Positions 27,355 through 35,308 of a DNA stretch of 64,000 nucleotides are shown piece by piece. Made by a program: the position numbers and the translations under genes. Where the stretch lies: assembly GCF_018618755.1 (NCBI RefSeq), contig NZ_JACSMR010000008.1, forward strand, positions 62,001 through 126,000. The letters run 5' to 3'. This DNA comes from Exiguobacterium sp. s193. GTDB lineage: Bacteria; Bacillota; Bacilli; Exiguobacteriales; Exiguobacteriaceae. The notes under the pieces were generated by a model, which saw nothing but the letters and a program-made list of their open reading frames with translations, did no database searches and had not been told where the DNA came from. Each line of letters begins with the position of its first letter. The stretch's first letter is position 1.

Positions 27355-27382
27355 AGGACCGGATAATTAATCCGGTCCTTTT
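27355..27382 (+). terminator. Terminator-like stem-loop
   Basis: AGGACCGGAT (27355-27364) and ATCCGGTCCT (27370-27379) form a perfect 10-bp stem around AATTA, followed by TTTT. It is oriented to stop rightward transcription before the next operon. Confidence 0.6.
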
Positions 27383-27452
27383 CTGATGATTTACGTCGAT
27401 ACTATAAATCATTCAGAAGCGCTACTGTCAAAAAATAAAAAACAAGCCTCAC

Positions 27453-27490
27453 TAAAACCCTAAAACCCTTATTATAGTTTTAGGGTTTTA
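27453..27490 (+). repeat. Inverted CCCTAAAA / TTTTAGGG repeat
   Basis: TAAAACCCTAAAAC (27453-27466) and GTTTTAGGGTTTTA (27477-27490) are perfect 14-base arms around a 10-base spacer; each arm itself contains two copies of CCCTAAAA. It lies ~80 bases upstream of the EVE-like gene, where an operator or attenuator could sit. The likeness to telomeric repeats is superficial. Confidence 0.6.
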
Positions 27491-27571
27491 GGGTATTGTA
27501 ATTTTGTTTTCGTTCCGGTATACTATGTTCATGAAGTGGAAATCACATCTGGAGGCGAAGGAGTGGTATCG

Positions 27572-28222
27572 ATGAGACAAGTGTTTCAGCTCAAGGACAA
27601 ACCCCATGGATTCGATCGAGGGAAGCAATTCCTCGACGAAGGATTCGTTTGTATCGGATGGCCGGGCATCGGGAATCTCGAGAATACTGACAAGAAGGAC
27701 ATACGTCGGGAACTCGAACGAGAATACCGGTACGAAGGACAGAGACTCGGGGCCTATACGGGAGTGGTCAACATGTTCGTCAACGTCGTGGAGCCGGGCG
27801 ACATCATCCTCGTCCCGGATGGCTCCATCGTTCATGTCGGAATCGCAGGTCCTTATCAATATTTTGAAGAATATGACGACCGAAAGATTGGCATGTGTCA
27901 TCGTCGTCCCATCGAGTGGAAGGCGACGATCGCGAAGGCTAGCATGCAGCAGAAGGTCGTAGACTTCGTCAAGAATCGTGGCACGATGACGAGATTCTCC
28001 GGTACGTTGGACGAGACCGGGCTGTTGGAGTTGATTGAGGAGGGTGGGAACAATCCTTTCACCGTCATCGAAGGAAGTATCGAGACCAACAAGTCCAAAG
28101 GGTTGTTCGACGAGGACACGGTGCGGGCGGCGAAGAACGTGCTGCTCGACGCGTTGAATTCCGATGACCCCGATTTACGTATGAAGGCCGCGATTGAGGT
28201 GCTGCGACTCTCGAAGGAGTGA
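27572..28222 (+). CDS. EVE/PUA-like modified-base reader protein
   Basis: 216 residues from ATG 27572 (AAGGAG eight bases upstream; a GTG at 27536 is less likely). The first ~125 residues fit the EVE/PUA-like fold: RGKQFLDEGFVCIGWPGIG, then AYTGVVNMFVNVVEPGDIIL, VHVGIAGPYQYF and a closing HRRPIEWKATI. In McrBC-type and other defence proteins such domains flip out and read modified cytosine. The C-terminal ~85 residues are helical (SMQQKVVDFVKNRGTMTRF and an acidic tail) and I do not recognise them. It heads a three-gene operon with a small unknown and a PD-(D/E)XK-like protein, so the trio may be a modification-dependent restriction unit. The domain call rests on pattern only. Confidence 0.62.
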   Translation: MRQVFQLKDKPHGFDRGKQFLDEGFVCIGWPGIGNLENTDKKDIRRELEREYRYEGQRLGAYTGVVNMFVNVVEPGDIILVPDGSIVHVGIAGPYQYFEEYDDRKIGMCHRRPIEWKATIAKASMQQKVVDFVKNRGTMTRFSGTLDETGLLELIEEGGNNPFTVIEGSIETNKSKGLFDEDTVRAAKNVLLDALNSDDPDLRMKAAIEVLRLSKE

Positions 28223-28281
28223 TATGACCGAATGATATGATTCGACACGAAACTAAGGGACGAGGAAGCGGAGGAGCGAAC

Positions 28282-28635
28282 ATGCTGAAGACAATCGATG
28301 GAGAATTGATAACGCACGTAGCCTACGAAACACAGTTTAAGAAACGGATGGAGAGCATCGACCAGAAGGATTATCATATCATCATCGAGGAGCTGAACCG
28401 TGTCATCGACCGTGGTGACGTCCACACCTCGAGCTGGATACCGGGTAGCGATTGGAGAGGGACCTTGTATGAACCAATCTGGGTCGCCTGCCGTAAGAAC
28501 AACGTTGAGGCCGCGAAGTTTTATGGACAGATACTATATAAGGTCATGATGGACCGGCCAGAGGAATGGTACTTCGGGAGCTACCCACATGCCAGAGGAA
28601 AGACTTACTTCAAGATGGAGCATGGAATTGATTGA
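28282..28635 (+). CDS. Conserved hypothetical protein, middle gene of the EVE operon
   Basis: 117 residues from ATG 28282, chosen because GGAGGAG lies five bases before it. The sequence is compact and looks globular (HTSSWIPGSDWRGTLYEPIW, then AAKFYGQILYKVMMDRPEEW and KTYFKM). It is the kind of small protein seen repeatedly in accessory regions, but I cannot name a family or activity. Its position between an EVE-like reader and a PD-(D/E)XK-like protein suggests a shared task. Confidence 0.6.
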   Translation: MLKTIDGELITHVAYETQFKKRMESIDQKDYHIIIEELNRVIDRGDVHTSSWIPGSDWRGTLYEPIWVACRKNNVEAAKFYGQILYKVMMDRPEEWYFGSYPHARGKTYFKMEHGID

Positions 28636-28685
28636 CGATATCGAGCAAGTGGGCTAAGTGATTGAAATGGAAGGGACGGGACTTC

Positions 28686-29210
28686 ATGGAGGACATGATT
28701 GATTGTCTGAAAAGGATGGAAGATGGCGATTTGGTGAGGTTGTACGGTGTATGGTACGAAGAGATGAAGGCGAGGGGCATCGTTCGTACGCGGAACATCG
28801 TCGGGGAAATCGGGGAATATTATGCCGTGGAGACATATCGTGATAATCCGTCGTTCCCGGACCTTGAGATTTCTCGCATCAGCATGAAGCACTTCGATGC
28901 GACGAGCCGAGATGGTCGGAGGTACAGCGTGAAGACGGTCACGAGTACATCGACCGGAGTGTTCTATGGACTCAACGCACCAGGGGAGGAAAAGGAAGAA
29001 GAACAGCTCTTCGATCATCTGATACTCGTGAGGCTGAACAAGGATTATACGTTGGCCGGAGTATATGAAATGGATTGGAGCACCTTCCTGGAGCTGAAGA
29101 GTTGGCACTCCCGGATGGGGGCTTGGAAGATGGCCATCAATAAGCATGTGCTGTCATGTTGTATCCGAGTTGACGGTCTATACGGTCGTATTGATTTAAA
29201 AAAAAATTAA
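28686..29210 (+). CDS. PD-(D/E)XK-like protein (DUF6998-like)
   Basis: 174 residues from ATG 28686 (a TTG at 28662 in the same frame is possible). The core reads GIVRTRNIVGEIGEYYAVE (~25-45), then KHFDATSRDGRRYSVKTVTS (~66-88). The E..E, D and V-K spacing is that of a small PD-(D/E)XK fold, and the layout is reminiscent of DUF6998-type proteins. The end, LKSWHSRMGAWKMAINKHVL, is conserved-looking and basic. It is the last gene of the EVE operon and is followed by a short terminator-like hairpin. Nuclease activity is predicted, not shown. Confidence 0.55.
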   Translation: MEDMIDCLKRMEDGDLVRLYGVWYEEMKARGIVRTRNIVGEIGEYYAVETYRDNPSFPDLEISRISMKHFDATSRDGRRYSVKTVTSTSTGVFYGLNAPGEEKEEEQLFDHLILVRLNKDYTLAGVYEMDWSTFLELKSWHSRMGAWKMAINKHVLSCCIRVDGLYGRIDLKKN

Positions 29211-29237
29211 GACAGTGCCATATGATTTGAAAATCAG

Positions 29238-29269
29238 CGATCCTGCGAGAAGACTTGGGGTCGTTTTTT
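29238..29269 (+). terminator. Weak intrinsic terminator after the EVE operon
   Basis: CGATCC (29238-29243) can pair with GGGTCG (29258-29263; one G-T), followed by TTTTTT. The stem is short but the T-tract is good. The rest of 29270-29499 is AT-rich leader/promoter DNA for the next operon. Confidence 0.45.
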
Positions 29270-29499
29270 GACGTTCAGCTTAATCGTGGATTGAAAGAGC
29301 TTCTTACATCCGATTCTCGAATTATAAGAATAAAATCATCCAATTGTTTCTAATAATGCCCATGTAAATCAAGAAATAATCGTCTTATCAATCTGATTAG
29401 GATAAAATTGTATATGGAGCTATACCTAGTACTCGTTCATACGAAGTTGATTATGTGATTGGGTGCAAGGGCAGCATTATTGCAGGAGGAGAAATCAAC

Positions 29500-32400
29500 A
29501 TGATTGATATGAATAAAGTTCTAGAAATAATTGGTGCTTCGAAAAACGTACATGATCTACTGATAAAATCTTATGTCAGACCTTCACATCCATATAAATT
29601 AAGGGGTACAGTCAATCGAAGCGCACCACTCTACACGACAGAGTTGTATACGAGGATACTCAAGGAAAGGCGTGTTCCATCGGTAGAGGATTACAGTAGG
29701 ACTTTTTCAGAGAAATACTTCCCGAGGAAGGATCAGGACTCTGCGAGGATTCAGGCAAACATTGCTTATAAGTCGCTTTTGACCGACATACATTTTTGCT
29801 TCTTACTCCGAGAGTCAGGACGCTTCGATGAGGTGAAGATGAGTTTCGACCACGATATTCTGGTTAAGAGTGACGTGCTTATAACGAAGGACGGCGTGTC
29901 GATAGGACTACAATTGTTCTCAGGAGATGAGACGTATGTGAATACCAAAATAATTACGATTGGCCGATTCAATGCCGGTACTACTTTGGCATATCCTCTC
30001 CATGCTCTTCCATTGAAGGGTCGATACATCTACCAAGATGCGGGAGGGTTTCCGCTATCACTTTACGGACAAGAGGATATAAACGAAGTGATGAGTCTAT
30101 TCCGTTATGAACAGGGTGAACCTGACCAGAGGTTACGGCCTGAATTGGATGTAGACCGATTTGTGATGCTGACTCCCCCTGAACAGGTATCAAGTCCAGA
30201 TGCGACCTCGGAGATGAGAATGGCGTCACATTCTATCGTATTCGGTGGAAAAGCGAATGCTTCGGACCTTGATAAGATTCTTAGGAGTGGAGTGATTGTC
30301 CATCACATACCCGTCGATGTTCCGGGAATCACGCCATTCCAAATCGTGGATGGATGTAAGACGAGCCTCAAGGGCAAGGAGGACTATCTCAAGGAGCACG
30401 GACATCAATCTAAGGGATTCAACTACAACCAGTACGTCATAGAGCATGCCAGTCATACTGAGCACATCGCCATCAATGCGGGAGCGGGGAGTGGTAAAAC
30501 CACCACTCTCATCGCCCGTATCATGTATCTCCTTGACATGGGAGTGATTGATAGTCTTGATCAGATTGCCATGATTACCTTCACGAACGAGGCTGCCAAT
30601 AACATGGAAGAAGCGCTCGCTGAACGACTCATCGAAAGACTCAAATTGACTGGCGACCCGAAGTACATGAAACACATCAATGACTTGCGACGGATGGATA
30701 TCCTGACCATACCTTCATTCGCGAAGAAAATTCTGATGTCCTTCGGTCAACATCTTGGATTGGGAGGAGGTTTTAAAGTCTCTCAGATGACGATGGAGCG
30801 TAGAAGGATGGTCAAAAGAATGTTCGACGAAGTACTTCAAGAAAAATCTATAGCGAACCCCTTCGAGGGTATGTGGTACTACGAGGTGAGGAAATTCCTA
30901 GAAACTGTGTGGGACAAGTTCGAACAGAAGGGTGTGATCTCCGAGGATTTCTCTGCCGTATCTATGAATCCTAATGAGTCAGATTTCACAAAATCGGTGA
31001 TTGATGTCTTGATGAGGTCGGATAGAGAACTCTACCAATTAAAGTTGGAGAATGACGTGATAGGAATCTCTGATTTGACTAGATTCATGAAAAAAATCTA
31101 TGAATCAGATGCGCCGCTTGAGGAATTGTCTGATAGATACCGTTACTTGTTTGTCGACGAATTCCAGGATACGGACGTATCGCAGATTCAGTCCATCGTA
31201 AGTATCATCGCCGCGACCGACATCCGGCTCGTCGCTGTAGGAGATGTGAAGCAAGGCATCTATCGGTTTAGGGGAGCGGATTCATCTGCCTTCACGGTCC
31301 TCGATGAAACGATGAGCCTCAACAATCTAGGACGATGTGTCACTTATCGACTAGACGAGAACTTCAGATCCAGCCGCTTGCTCGTAGAACAAATGGAACG
31401 TCATTTCTCTGCCTGGCGGAAAAGTCCGTCCCAACTGCTTCCGCCCGGGGAGGGTAGAATGGTTTCGAACAAGGAGACGCGGCTGAGTGGAAACCCTATG
31501 TTCTTAAAATCAAGTGATGTCGACGTAGAAGAAATCAAACTTAGGTTGAACGAAATCGCTCAAGGCGATAAGGGAAAGGGAGGCAAGGTCCTTGCTATTC
31601 TAGTCCGTAGGAACCGAGATGCTAGAGAGATTGGAGAAATGATTCGGAAAGATGGGGACATCAAGAATCTCGAAGTACGCATGGACGGGACATTGTTCGA
31701 ATCATACGCGGCTCGCGATTTGATGATTCTCATCAACTCTTGGATCTATCCTGAGCAGCGAGATGCACTCTTTTCCCTTACGACCACTGCATTCTCCGGT
31801 CGTGCTTCCTTTCCTATTTTCAAGAGGAAGGTTATAGGGAGTAACATCTATATCTCTTCTCCCTCCAAGGAATTATCTATTCATGAATCATGGAACGAAT
31901 CACTTGAAAGGTTGAAATATAGCCCGTTACTTTCTGTGCTCGACTCGTTCATTGACAAGTCGAATTACAAAACACATCTTCGAGAAGCCGGTCTGTCAGT
32001 AGCAGACACGCTACAATACGAGCTGAACCTCCACAAAATCATGATGCTCATTCACGAGGCATTCACTGATGGGCCTCTGGATTTACTTACCCTTCATGAA
32101 TGGCTAGAGATGCAAGTCTCGACGAATAGGGATTCTGATGAAGCTGAGTTAGATGATAACAGTTTTGATGGCAATCTAGTCCGTGTTCTGACTGTTCATA
32201 GGGCGAAAGGTCTTCAGTTCGATACCGTCATGATTCCTTTTACGAAAACTCCTATTGTACGTTCAGATGACGGGGATATCAAAGACACGATCATATATGT
32301 ATCTCCTTCGGGAAAAATCGACTTCGCTTGGAAATATGTGAAGCACGCAGACGACCGAGTTATACTCGACTATGAGACCGTAGAGTACGAAAAGCTGAAA

Positions 32401-32565
32401 AGAGACGAGGACCTTGAGCAAATTCGCGAGGAGACCCGTCTTCTATATGTCGCGATGACGAGAGCCGAGGAACGGTTGTTCATTTATGGAATCGATGACA
32501 AGAATCAATGGGGATCACGCCCCAATACTTGGCGAGATTTACTCAAGATGGCGAGGGGGACATGA
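29500..32565 (+). CDS. UvrD/AddA-like superfamily-1 helicase with extra N-terminal domain
   Basis: 1021 residues. Start ATG 29500 is fixed by AGGAGGAG (29484-29491); a GTG at 29455 is in frame but unsupported. The first ~300 residues are not helicase; a segment around SDVLITKDGVSIGLQLFS looks like a PD-(D/E)XK core whose catalytic lysine is replaced. UvrD motifs follow in order: I NAGAGSGKTTTL (~324), Ia ITFTNEAA, II LFVDEFQDTD (~552), III VGDVKQGIYRFRGA, IV YRLDENFRS, V TVHRAKGLQFD (~900), and VI LLYVAMTRAEERL (~980). It should be an ATP-driven 3'-5' DNA translocase. It leads a six-gene operon and is followed after one base by an AddB-like gene, so a two-subunit helicase-nuclease is likely. 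It differs from housekeeping AddA in its N-terminus and in lacking an AddA-type C-terminal nuclease. Confidence 0.85.
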   Translation: MIDMNKVLEIIGASKNVHDLLIKSYVRPSHPYKLRGTVNRSAPLYTTELYTRILKERRVPSVEDYSRTFSEKYFPRKDQDSARIQANIAYKSLLTDIHFCFLLRESGRFDEVKMSFDHDILVKSDVLITKDGVSIGLQLFSGDETYVNTKIITIGRFNAGTTLAYPLHALPLKGRYIYQDAGGFPLSLYGQEDINEVMSLFRYEQGEPDQRLRPELDVDRFVMLTPPEQVSSPDATSEMRMASHSIVFGGKANASDLDKILRSGVIVHHIPVDVPGITPFQIVDGCKTSLKGKEDYLKEHGHQSKGFNYNQYVIEHASHTEHIAINAGAGSGKTTTLIARIMYLLDMGVIDSLDQIAMITFTNEAANNMEEALAERLIERLKLTGDPKYMKHINDLRRMDILTIPSFAKKILMSFGQHLGLGGGFKVSQMTMERRRMVKRMFDEVLQEKSIANPFEGMWYYEVRKFLETVWDKFEQKGVISEDFSAVSMNPNESDFTKSVIDVLMRSDRELYQLKLENDVIGISDLTRFMKKIYESDAPLEELSDRYRYLFVDEFQDTDVSQIQSIVSIIAATDIRLVAVGDVKQGIYRFRGADSSAFTVLDETMSLNNLGRCVTYRLDENFRSSRLLVEQMERHFSAWRKSPSQLLPPGEGRMVSNKETRLSGNPMFLKSSDVDVEEIKLRLNEIAQGDKGKGGKVLAILVRRNRDAREIGEMIRKDGDIKNLEVRMDGTLFESYAARDLMILINSWIYPEQRDALFSLTTTAFSGRASFPIFKRKVIGSNIYISSPSKELSIHESWNESLERLKYSPLLSVLDSFIDKSNYKTHLREAGLSVADTLQYELNLHKIMMLIHEAFTDGPLDLLTLHEWLEMQVSTNRDSDEAELDDNSFDGNLVRVLTVHRAKGLQFDTVMIPFTKTPIVRSDDGDIKDTIIYVSPSGKIDFAWKYVKHADDRVILDYETVEYEKLKRDEDLEQIREETRLLYVAMTRAEERLFIYGIDDKNQWGSRPNTWRDLLKMARGT

Positions 32566-32566
32566 C

Positions 32567-35221
32567 ATGCCGTACAAGATAATCACCTATGAAACAGCGG
32601 ATCAATTGATGCATCCAGATTCTGAGTTTTCGCCTTATCGTGATTCTATACACATAACCGCGACTAACTCTTTGAAACAAGGTATCGTGAACAATAATGA
32701 TGATTTTCGTAAATGGATAGGGGACGAAGTATATTCTTTCTCTGAACTGTCTCAGACAATTGGTGATGGTTGGTTCTCTCCGTCGACGGAGCTTCACCAG
32801 TATACGATCCTCTCACAAGTACTCCATCAGTTCTCGGACGAGGAAAAAGTGAAGCATCATCCGATGCATGGGGCCATAGACAAGGACCAAGAAACCGTCC
32901 TTTCTACTATCCGCTTCCTTCGAGAGAGTGGAATCACATCGCGAAATCTATCCGCACTCGCCACTGCCTCGGACGAAGAGCAGACGTTTTATTATGCCGT
33001 CCAGGAGATGGAACGACTAGAGGTGTTCCAGAAGTTCGATGATTGGATTGATGGATTTTCGAATACGACTCTCGACGTATTCGAGGATGCTTTAGTAGAA
33101 CTGGTAGACAAGGGGAAGGAAAGTAGAGTCGATAATGAAAGACAATCGGAAGCGAAACATATTGTGAAACGTCTGTTCAAGAGTAGGAAAGTAATCGTCC
33201 TTCATGGTTTCTACTTCCTGATGCCCATACAGAAAATGATTTTCGATCGATTGAGCGAGTGGATTGAAGTCGTACATGTCGTGAACTATATAGAAGGTTA
33301 TGAGAGAGGCTTCGAACCCGTAGAGAAATTCTTAGACATGAAGAGCACGACGCATGTCAAAGCGCTCCGCCATAGCTACCCGATCAACATTCATGCGAAG
33401 AATTTTTTAGGCGTCTTGAATGGTATGTTCGATGATGAGGTGGAAGGAGACATCTATCGCTTTACCAATCTATATCAGTTCAGAAAATATATCTCTGATG
33501 AGGATCATGTCCTCGTATCCCCGAGGGCTGGTACATTGAAGGGATATATGGAAGATCCAGATATTCCTCAGGAACTTCAACTCTCACGATATCCATTCGG
33601 TAGTTTCCTACTGGATATACACCGCCTGAACGTAGGGAGATACGATGTCTTAGAAGGGGAGTACAAGAATACTGATGGAGTAACGGCAGACTTACTTCAA
33701 CGGATTTTTAGTTCTGACTTCTTACTAGTGAAAGGAAAATCCTCCAAAATCTATTTGACCGGGCTCCGAAGAATTTCACCTTTGATGGAAAAAAATGCGT
33801 CATTCGAGCAATGGTATGAAGCATTAGGACAAATCAAGGAGCAGCGAAAAGTACTGACGAAGGAGTTCGGTAGCCCTGACTTCGATAGAAAGTATAAGAA
33901 TGAAGGAAATCTGAAAGATCATCGTATGTATAACCATCCATTCGAGTCCATCGGACATCTTTCAGTACAGGATGAGGAAATCGAAGGCATCATAGAAGGG
34001 ATGCAGGCCATAGAAACTTTGTATCAGAAACTATTCAACAAGGAAGGGAAAATGAAAGAGGAAGGTAAGGTAGATATCAGATCGTATGTCGAATTACTCG
34101 ATGGTCATATCCAATCAGAAATACTACCTCATATTATGCAAGAGGCGGACAAGAGAATCGTCGAATCAGTGCGTGAAGCATTGAACGACCTCAAAGATAG
34201 TCCGATAGACATCGTGCAGCGTGAAGACCTTCTAAAAGGATTGAACTTCTTCCTTGGAGGGACTCCACATGAAGATGAATATGCTGCAGAAATGCGGGAT
34301 GGGCATCGGACCTCGACGAATTCAATGGTCAGCCCGATGTTGAACAGTGATGGTCTTCAATTCGATATAAACCGCAATATCCATTTTTGTTTGATGGATC
34401 AAAAATCCTTTCCTTATACACAGTCACTTAACCTCTGGCCATTGAAGAAAGAAAGCTATGACGAGCTCTTCAGAAGTAATATAAATCTCCGTCAACTGAA
34501 GATGAAAAAAGAACTTGAATTCGAAATCGCGTGCTATCTTTTCTATATCGTGATGTGTCATGCCGTGCATATCAAATTCTCCTTCATTCAGGAGGTGGGA
34601 CAAGAAAAAGGTCTATCTCCTTCGTATTATCTCGAGCTCATGGGATTGAAGACGAGTCGTCCACCCGAAATCGAAGGCGTAGATTCTTTATCGAGTGATG
34701 AAAACAAAGGATATTCTACCAAGATGATTGACTATCATGAAAGGGTCTTTAATATCATGCAACATGAGACCTATCGTAAATGTAAGAGACGAGCACTATA
34801 CAGTTTTCTCTTGAACGACAGACCAGTCTTCGAGTCAGGTTTTCACGGAGGCTTCACCTTCGAAAATCTGCTTCATTATGGCATACCGAAATCACGAAGC
34901 GCATCGGATCATAGATTTAATTTAGTATCTCGAGCTTTCCCTCATTTGACGGACATGGAAAAACAAATGAGCAGGGACCATCATGATGCTTACTGGAGAT
35001 TAGCGGAAGACCCTTATGATCCAGGGTACGTATGGTTGGATGGCATTAGGTACCCAGATAAACAGAAAAATCTTACTTTTTTCGGAAGTAAGAATAAGGG
35101 CCAAGGAAAATTCAAAAAAGAATCCTTCGATAATGTTAGTGTGGACTCTAGTCCTGGTGAACACTGTAAATACTGTCCTCATCAAATGATTTGTAGAGAT
35201 GCTCACATCAACACCCGGTAA
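32567..35221 (+). CDS. AddB-like protein with Fe-S cysteine cluster
   Basis: 884 residues from ATG 32567, one base after the helicase stop. The C-terminus has the Fe-S signature of AddB/Cas4-type nucleases: a lone Cys in ETYRKCKRRALYSF (~750) and a final CKYCPHQMIC giving C-x2-C-x5-C. The normal catalytic G..E, D and D-x-K steps of the RecB nuclease are not obvious between them (GGFTFENLLHYG and YVWLDGIRYPD are the nearest), so the nuclease may be inactive or diverged. The N-terminal ~500 residues have no Walker A, like AddB with a dead helicase core. Paired with the UvrD-like gene it probably forms an AddAB-like complex in reverse gene order. It seems a specialised accessory copy rather than the chromosomal recombination enzyme. 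Confidence 0.65.
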   Translation: MPYKIITYETADQLMHPDSEFSPYRDSIHITATNSLKQGIVNNNDDFRKWIGDEVYSFSELSQTIGDGWFSPSTELHQYTILSQVLHQFSDEEKVKHHPMHGAIDKDQETVLSTIRFLRESGITSRNLSALATASDEEQTFYYAVQEMERLEVFQKFDDWIDGFSNTTLDVFEDALVELVDKGKESRVDNERQSEAKHIVKRLFKSRKVIVLHGFYFLMPIQKMIFDRLSEWIEVVHVVNYIEGYERGFEPVEKFLDMKSTTHVKALRHSYPINIHAKNFLGVLNGMFDDEVEGDIYRFTNLYQFRKYISDEDHVLVSPRAGTLKGYMEDPDIPQELQLSRYPFGSFLLDIHRLNVGRYDVLEGEYKNTDGVTADLLQRIFSSDFLLVKGKSSKIYLTGLRRISPLMEKNASFEQWYEALGQIKEQRKVLTKEFGSPDFDRKYKNEGNLKDHRMYNHPFESIGHLSVQDEEIEGIIEGMQAIETLYQKLFNKEGKMKEEGKVDIRSYVELLDGHIQSEILPHIMQEADKRIVESVREALNDLKDSPIDIVQREDLLKGLNFFLGGTPHEDEYAAEMRDGHRTSTNSMVSPMLNSDGLQFDINRNIHFCLMDQKSFPYTQSLNLWPLKKESYDELFRSNINLRQLKMKKELEFEIACYLFYIVMCHAVHIKFSFIQEVGQEKGLSPSYYLELMGLKTSRPPEIEGVDSLSSDENKGYSTKMIDYHERVFNIMQHETYRKCKRRALYSFLLNDRPVFESGFHGGFTFENLLHYGIPKSRSASDHRFNLVSRAFPHLTDMEKQMSRDHHDAYWRLAEDPYDPGYVWLDGIRYPDKQKNLTFFGSKNKGQGKFKKESFDNVSVDSSPGEHCKYCPHQMICRDAHINTR

Positions 35222-35308
35222 AAAAATTAACAGCCTAGAAGGTGTGGCGAAGGTACAATACACCCTAAGAAGAGGCAGCAAATAGATGAAGGTGAAGGTG
35301 AAGGTGGT

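Noticed and set aside
27453-27490. Telomere-like repeat marking a linear replicon end
   Set aside because: Only four octamer units in a hairpin, internal to coding DNA.
29500-35221. Housekeeping AddAB exonuclease
   Set aside because: Reverse gene order, foreign N-terminal domain on the helicase, no AddA-type C-terminal nuclease and accessory context.
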